45,878 bases of DNA. Origin: Magnetovibrio sp. (lineage in GTDB: Bacteria > Pseudomonadota > Alphaproteobacteria > Rhodospirillales > Magnetovibrionaceae). The stretch's first letter is position 1. Each line of letters begins with the position of its first letter. The translations under genes and the position numbers were made by a program. Shown here one piece after another: positions 42,779-45,878 of this stretch. The notes beneath the pieces were generated by a model. That model was not told the DNA's origin. It saw only the letters and a program-made list of their open reading frames with translations, and did not search any database. The DNA lies in assembly GCA_026196495.1 (NCBI GenBank), contig JAPHSY010000071.1:1-45878 (forward strand), read 5' to 3'.

Positions 42779-45700
42779 TTAATGCGTTTCCATTTCTCGC
42801 CCGTCATCACGCAACACCACATAGATTGCTGGGATTACCAACAACGTCAATGCCGTTGAGCTCGCCAAACCAAACACCATAGAAATGGCAAGGCCTTGAA
42901 AGATCGGGTCAGCCAAAATAAATGCTGAACCGATCATCGCTGCCACAGCCGTCAAGAAAATCGGTTTAAAGCGGATGGTGCCAGCTTCGATCAACACGTC
43001 ACGCATCGGTTTGCCGGACGTTTGACGTTGTTTGATAAAGTCCACCAACAAGATCGAGTTGCGCACGATGATACCCGCCAACGCAATAAAGCCAATCATG
43101 GATGTGGCAGAGAACGGCGCATTGAAAATCCAATGCCCGAACATGATACCAATCAGTGTTAGCGGAACGGGGGTCAAAATCACCAACGGCAGTTTGAAGC
43201 TACCAAACTGGCCGACCACCAACAAATAAATGCCGATCAGCGCAAACACAAACGCCAGCCCCATATCACGGAACGTGACATAGGTGACTTCCCATTCACC
43301 ATCCCAAAGGACCGTGATGTTGCTTTCGTCTTTCGGTTGGCCGTGATAGCCAATGGTTGGTACACCTTGTTCGCCCCACTCCATCGCAGCCAATTGATCT
43401 TCAACTGCAAACATTCCGTAGATGGGGGCTTCAAATTCCCCCGCCAATTCACCCGTTACCAACACCGCAAAGTGTCCATCGCGACGGAACAGAGGATAAG
43501 ATGACTGTTCGTGCACCACACGCACCACATCACCCAACTCCACCACGCGACCACTATCCCCGGCAGGACCAGGAGCAGGCACAGGTGTGGACAATATCCG
43601 TTCCGACATGCTCAAGCCTTCTTTCGGCAAGCGGATGGCGATCTCAATTGGATTCACCCCTTCGCCACGTTGGGAATAGCCAACCGATTTACCACCAACA
43701 ATGGCTTGGATGGTGTCGTAGAGATCAGATTCTTGAACACCGTGGAATTCCAGATTCTCTTGATCGATTTCCAAGCGAATACGCTGCGCCGGATTGCCTG
43801 AGCTATCATCAACATCGGATACAAAATCAACAGCCTCAAACGCCGTGCGAACTTTGATTGCTGCTGCACGACGGGCTTCGGGGTTGGGGCCGTAAACTTC
43901 GGCCATCAAGGTTGCCATCACGGGCGGACCAGGCGGAACCTCGACCACTTTCACGGATGCCCCCGGTGGCACATCTAGACCTTCTAACAACGCACGAATA
44001 TTCAATGCCACATCATGACTTTGGCGGTCACGATCATGTTTTGCAGCCAAGTTGATTTGCAATTCACCTTGCCATGGCTCTGATCGCAAATAATAGTGAC
44101 GCACCAAACCATTGAAGTTGAAAGGCATCGCCGTGCCCACATAGGCCTGCATGGTGGTCAGCTCTTCCACATCTTTGATGCGTTCTGAAATATCCAGCAA
44201 CACCCGCTCGGTCGCTTCCAGGCTGGAGCCTTCGGGCAAGTCCACCACAATTTGCAGTTCCGACTTATTGTCAAACGGTAGTAACTTCACCGTCACATCT
44301 TTGGTGGCAAACAACAGAGTTGAAGCCACCGTGGCGATGCCAGTGACCACCAACAAAGAAATCGAATTCTTTCGCCCACGCAAAAGTTTGGTGGCAATAC
44401 GTTTGTAAAAATTACCAAGAACACCCGGACCATGTGGATCCTCATGCGCATCATTAGCTTCGCCTTCGGCAAAGTCCGTTTTGTTATCCACAATCGCCGT
44501 TTCAGGTATGCGCCCTTTCCAGCACGTGATCTTGCACAGCAACCACGGCGTGATGATCATGGCCACAAAGAATGAAAATACCATCGCTGCTGATGCATTG
44601 GCGGGAATGGGGCTCATATACGGGCCCATCAAGCCTGATACAAACATCATCGGCAGCAATGCTGCAACAATGGTTAGGGTCGCAATAATGGTAGGGTTGC
44701 CAACTTCAGCCACGGCTTCGATGGTGGCTTGCATGGGGCTACGGCCATCTTTCATGTTCCAATGGCGAACGATGTTTTCCACAACGACGATGGCATCATC
44801 GACCAAAATACCAATAGAAAAAATCAATGCGAACAAGCTGACACGGTTGATCGTAAAGTCCATCATCCACGCAGCAAACATCGTCATCAAAATCGTGGTG
44901 GGCACGACAACCATCACCACGATACCTTCGCGCCAACCCAAGGCCCAACCGACCAACAACACAATGGAAATGGTGGCGAGCCCCAAATGGAACATCAGCT
45001 CGTCAGATTTTTCCAATGCCGTTTCGCCATAGTTTCGAGTCACAGTGGCGTCAACATCATTGGGCAGCAAAGAACCTTTGACCTTGTCTAAGCGCTGCAT
45101 GATTTCATCGGCAACCACAACCGCGTTGGCACCTTTGCGTTTGGCAATGGCTAGGGTCACAGCAGGTTTAGCTTCACCACCATTTTCCATATGCCAAACA
45201 CGATGTTCTTCGGGCTTTGCACCAACAACCACATTGGCAACATCTTTGACATAAACCGGGCGACCATCGCGTGCCGTGATCATCAACAAGCCGACATCGG
45301 GCATACCCGTCAATGTCTGACCCGCCATAACGCTCAAAGCCTGCCCACCTTCGCGCACCTGTCCAACTTTGAACGAACGGTTCGCACTTTCAACTTTACC
45401 GATGAGCTGCTGCAACGTCACACCATATAGCGATAAGCGTTCCGGGTCCGGTTCAACACGGATTTGATCTGCACGTCCGCCGACAATAAAGGTCAAGCCG
45501 ACATCTTCGACTTTGACCAATTCATGCATCAGTTCTTCAGCAACGTTATATAGGGCATTGTCATTCCAACGTTCGGCTTGGGTTCCCGCAGGCGCCAAGG
45601 TAATGGTGACAATGGGCACATCGTTGATGCCGCGGCCAATGATCAGCGGATCGGGGATACCGATGGGAATATGCGAGATGTTGGCGCGAATTTCATCATG

Positions 45701-45878
45701 GACACGCAAGATGGCAACATCTTCATCCGTGCCCACATCAAAGCGTGCCGTGACCATCACGCGGTCATCTTCGGTCATGGAGTAAACATGTTCGACATTG
45801 TTCACACCATTGACGATATCTTCCAGTGGCTTGGTCACCAGCTCCACCACATCGGCAGCTTTAAGACCATTGGCGTCA
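42779..45878 (-). CDS. RND efflux pump inner-membrane subunit (AcrB-like), N-terminus cut by window edge
   Basis: The frame is open to the right edge, giving about 1033 visible codons. The earliest visible residues (ANGLKAADVVELVTKPLE) match the region after the first helix, so about 60 residues are missing. Family marks are VELVTKPLEDIVNGVNNV, the proton-relay aspartates in SIGILVDDAIVVVENIVRH, and the second-half helices ending in LAGIIVRNSILLVDFIKQR. A linker of about 35 acidic residues lies between the halves. It would work with a membrane-fusion protein, presumably encoded beyond the right edge, and an outer-membrane channel. Substrate class is not clear. A GTG at 45850 is not a real start because coding sequence continues upstream of it. 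Confidence 0.93.
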   Translation of the reverse strand, partial: DANGLKAADVVELVTKPLEDIVNGVNNVEHVYSMTEDDRVMVTARFDVGTDEDVAILRVHDEIRANISHIPIGIPDPLIIGRGINDVPIVTITLAPAGTQAERWNDNALYNVAEELMHELVKVEDVGLTFIVGGRADQIRVEPDPERLSLYGVTLQQLIGKVESANRSFKVGQVREGGQALSVMAGQTLTGMPDVGLLMITARDGRPVYVKDVANVVVGAKPEEHRVWHMENGGEAKPAVTLAIAKRKGANAVVVADEIMQRLDKVKGSLLPNDVDATVTRNYGETALEKSDELMFHLGLATISIVLLVGWALGWREGIVVMVVVPTTILMTMFAAWMMDFTINRVSLFALIFSIGILVDDAIVVVENIVRHWNMKDGRSPMQATIEAVAEVGNPTIIATLTIVAALLPMMFVSGLMGPYMSPIPANASAAMVFSFFVAMIITPWLLCKITCWKGRIPETAIVDNKTDFAEGEANDAHEDPHGPGVLGNFYKRIATKLLRGRKNSISLLVVTGIATVASTLLFATKDVTVKLLPFDNKSELQIVVDLPEGSSLEATERVLLDISERIKDVEELTTMQAYVGTAMPFNFNGLVRHYYLRSEPWQGELQINLAAKHDRDRQSHDVALNIRALLEGLDVPPGASVKVVEVPPGPPVMATLMAEVYGPNPEARRAAAIKVRTAFEAVDFVSDVDDSSGNPAQRIRLEIDQENLEFHGVQESDLYDTIQAIVGGKSVGYSQRGEGVNPIEIAIRLPKEGLSMSERILSTPVPAPGPAGDSGRVVELGDVVRVVHEQSSYPLFRRDGHFAVLVTGELAGEFEAPIYGMFAVEDQLAAMEWGEQGVPTIGYHGQPKDESNITVLWDGEWEVTYVTFRDMGLAFVFALIGIYLLVVGQFGSFKLPLVILTPVPLTLIGIMFGHWIFNAPFSATSMIGFIALAGIIVRNSILLVDFIKQRQTSGKPMRDVLIEAGTIRFKPIFLTAVAAMIGSAFILADPIFQGLAISMVFGLASSTALTLLVIPAIYVVLRDDGREMETH

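Noticed and set aside
42662-42859. 65-codon plus-strand frame near the RND gene end
   Set aside because: It runs into the RND coding region on the other strand and shows no protein-like composition.
45848-45850. GTG as start of the RND gene
   Set aside because: Coding sequence continues upstream in frame to the window edge, and the first transmembrane helix would be missing.

Overview
The window comes from a Gram-negative sulfur-oxidising alphaproteobacterium, most plausibly a marine or aquatic member of the Rhodospirillales. This is inferred from gene content and protein style (reverse-type dsr cluster, Cox15-type heme A synthase, FecR-headed giant exoprotein, NIT-domain chemoreceptor). No rRNA or other marker gene is present to fix the taxon. 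All gene names come from reading motifs, not from a database search.

Left part (1-10371): a giant FecR-headed, Ig-like-repeat surface protein runs off the left edge on the minus strand. It is followed by a DHH phosphoesterase and a CtpA-type protease in an overlapping pair, a plus-strand NIT/HAMP chemoreceptor, a convergent heme A synthase, and a minus-strand pair of a TauD-like dioxygenase and a 72-residue conserved-looking protein.

Centre (10372-26200): a complete plus-strand dissimilatory sulfite reductase locus, dsrABEFHC-dsrMKLJOP, then a TrpD2-like protein, dsrN, a uroporphyrinogen-III methyltransferase and a two-domain CbiX-type chelatase. The presence of dsrEFH and dsrL marks the oxidative (reverse) pathway. 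DsrEFH and DsrC relay sulfur, DsrAB oxidises it to sulfite, DsrL and the DsrMKJOP membrane complex handle electrons, and the last genes make siroheme and its amide. The dsr mRNA begins with a structured leader ending in a terminator-like hairpin and carries hairpins in most of its larger gaps. A strong terminator lies between dsrC and dsrM and another after dsrP.

Right part (26176-45878): an EamA exporter; a two-TM giant protein made of about 45 tandem units of exactly 25 residues (the most unusual object here); a TSUP (TauE/SafE) exporter operon with a double Usp and a small membrane protein, divergent from a LysR regulator with two identical-core dyads between them; an SDR, a SRAP protein, an orphan MlaC-like protein, a second double Usp, a phosphotransferase-kinase fusion and an MFS transporter; a convergent pair of related PAS-like CxxC proteins; and an RND efflux pump cut by the right edge. 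No tRNA, rRNA, CRISPR array or insertion sequence was seen.
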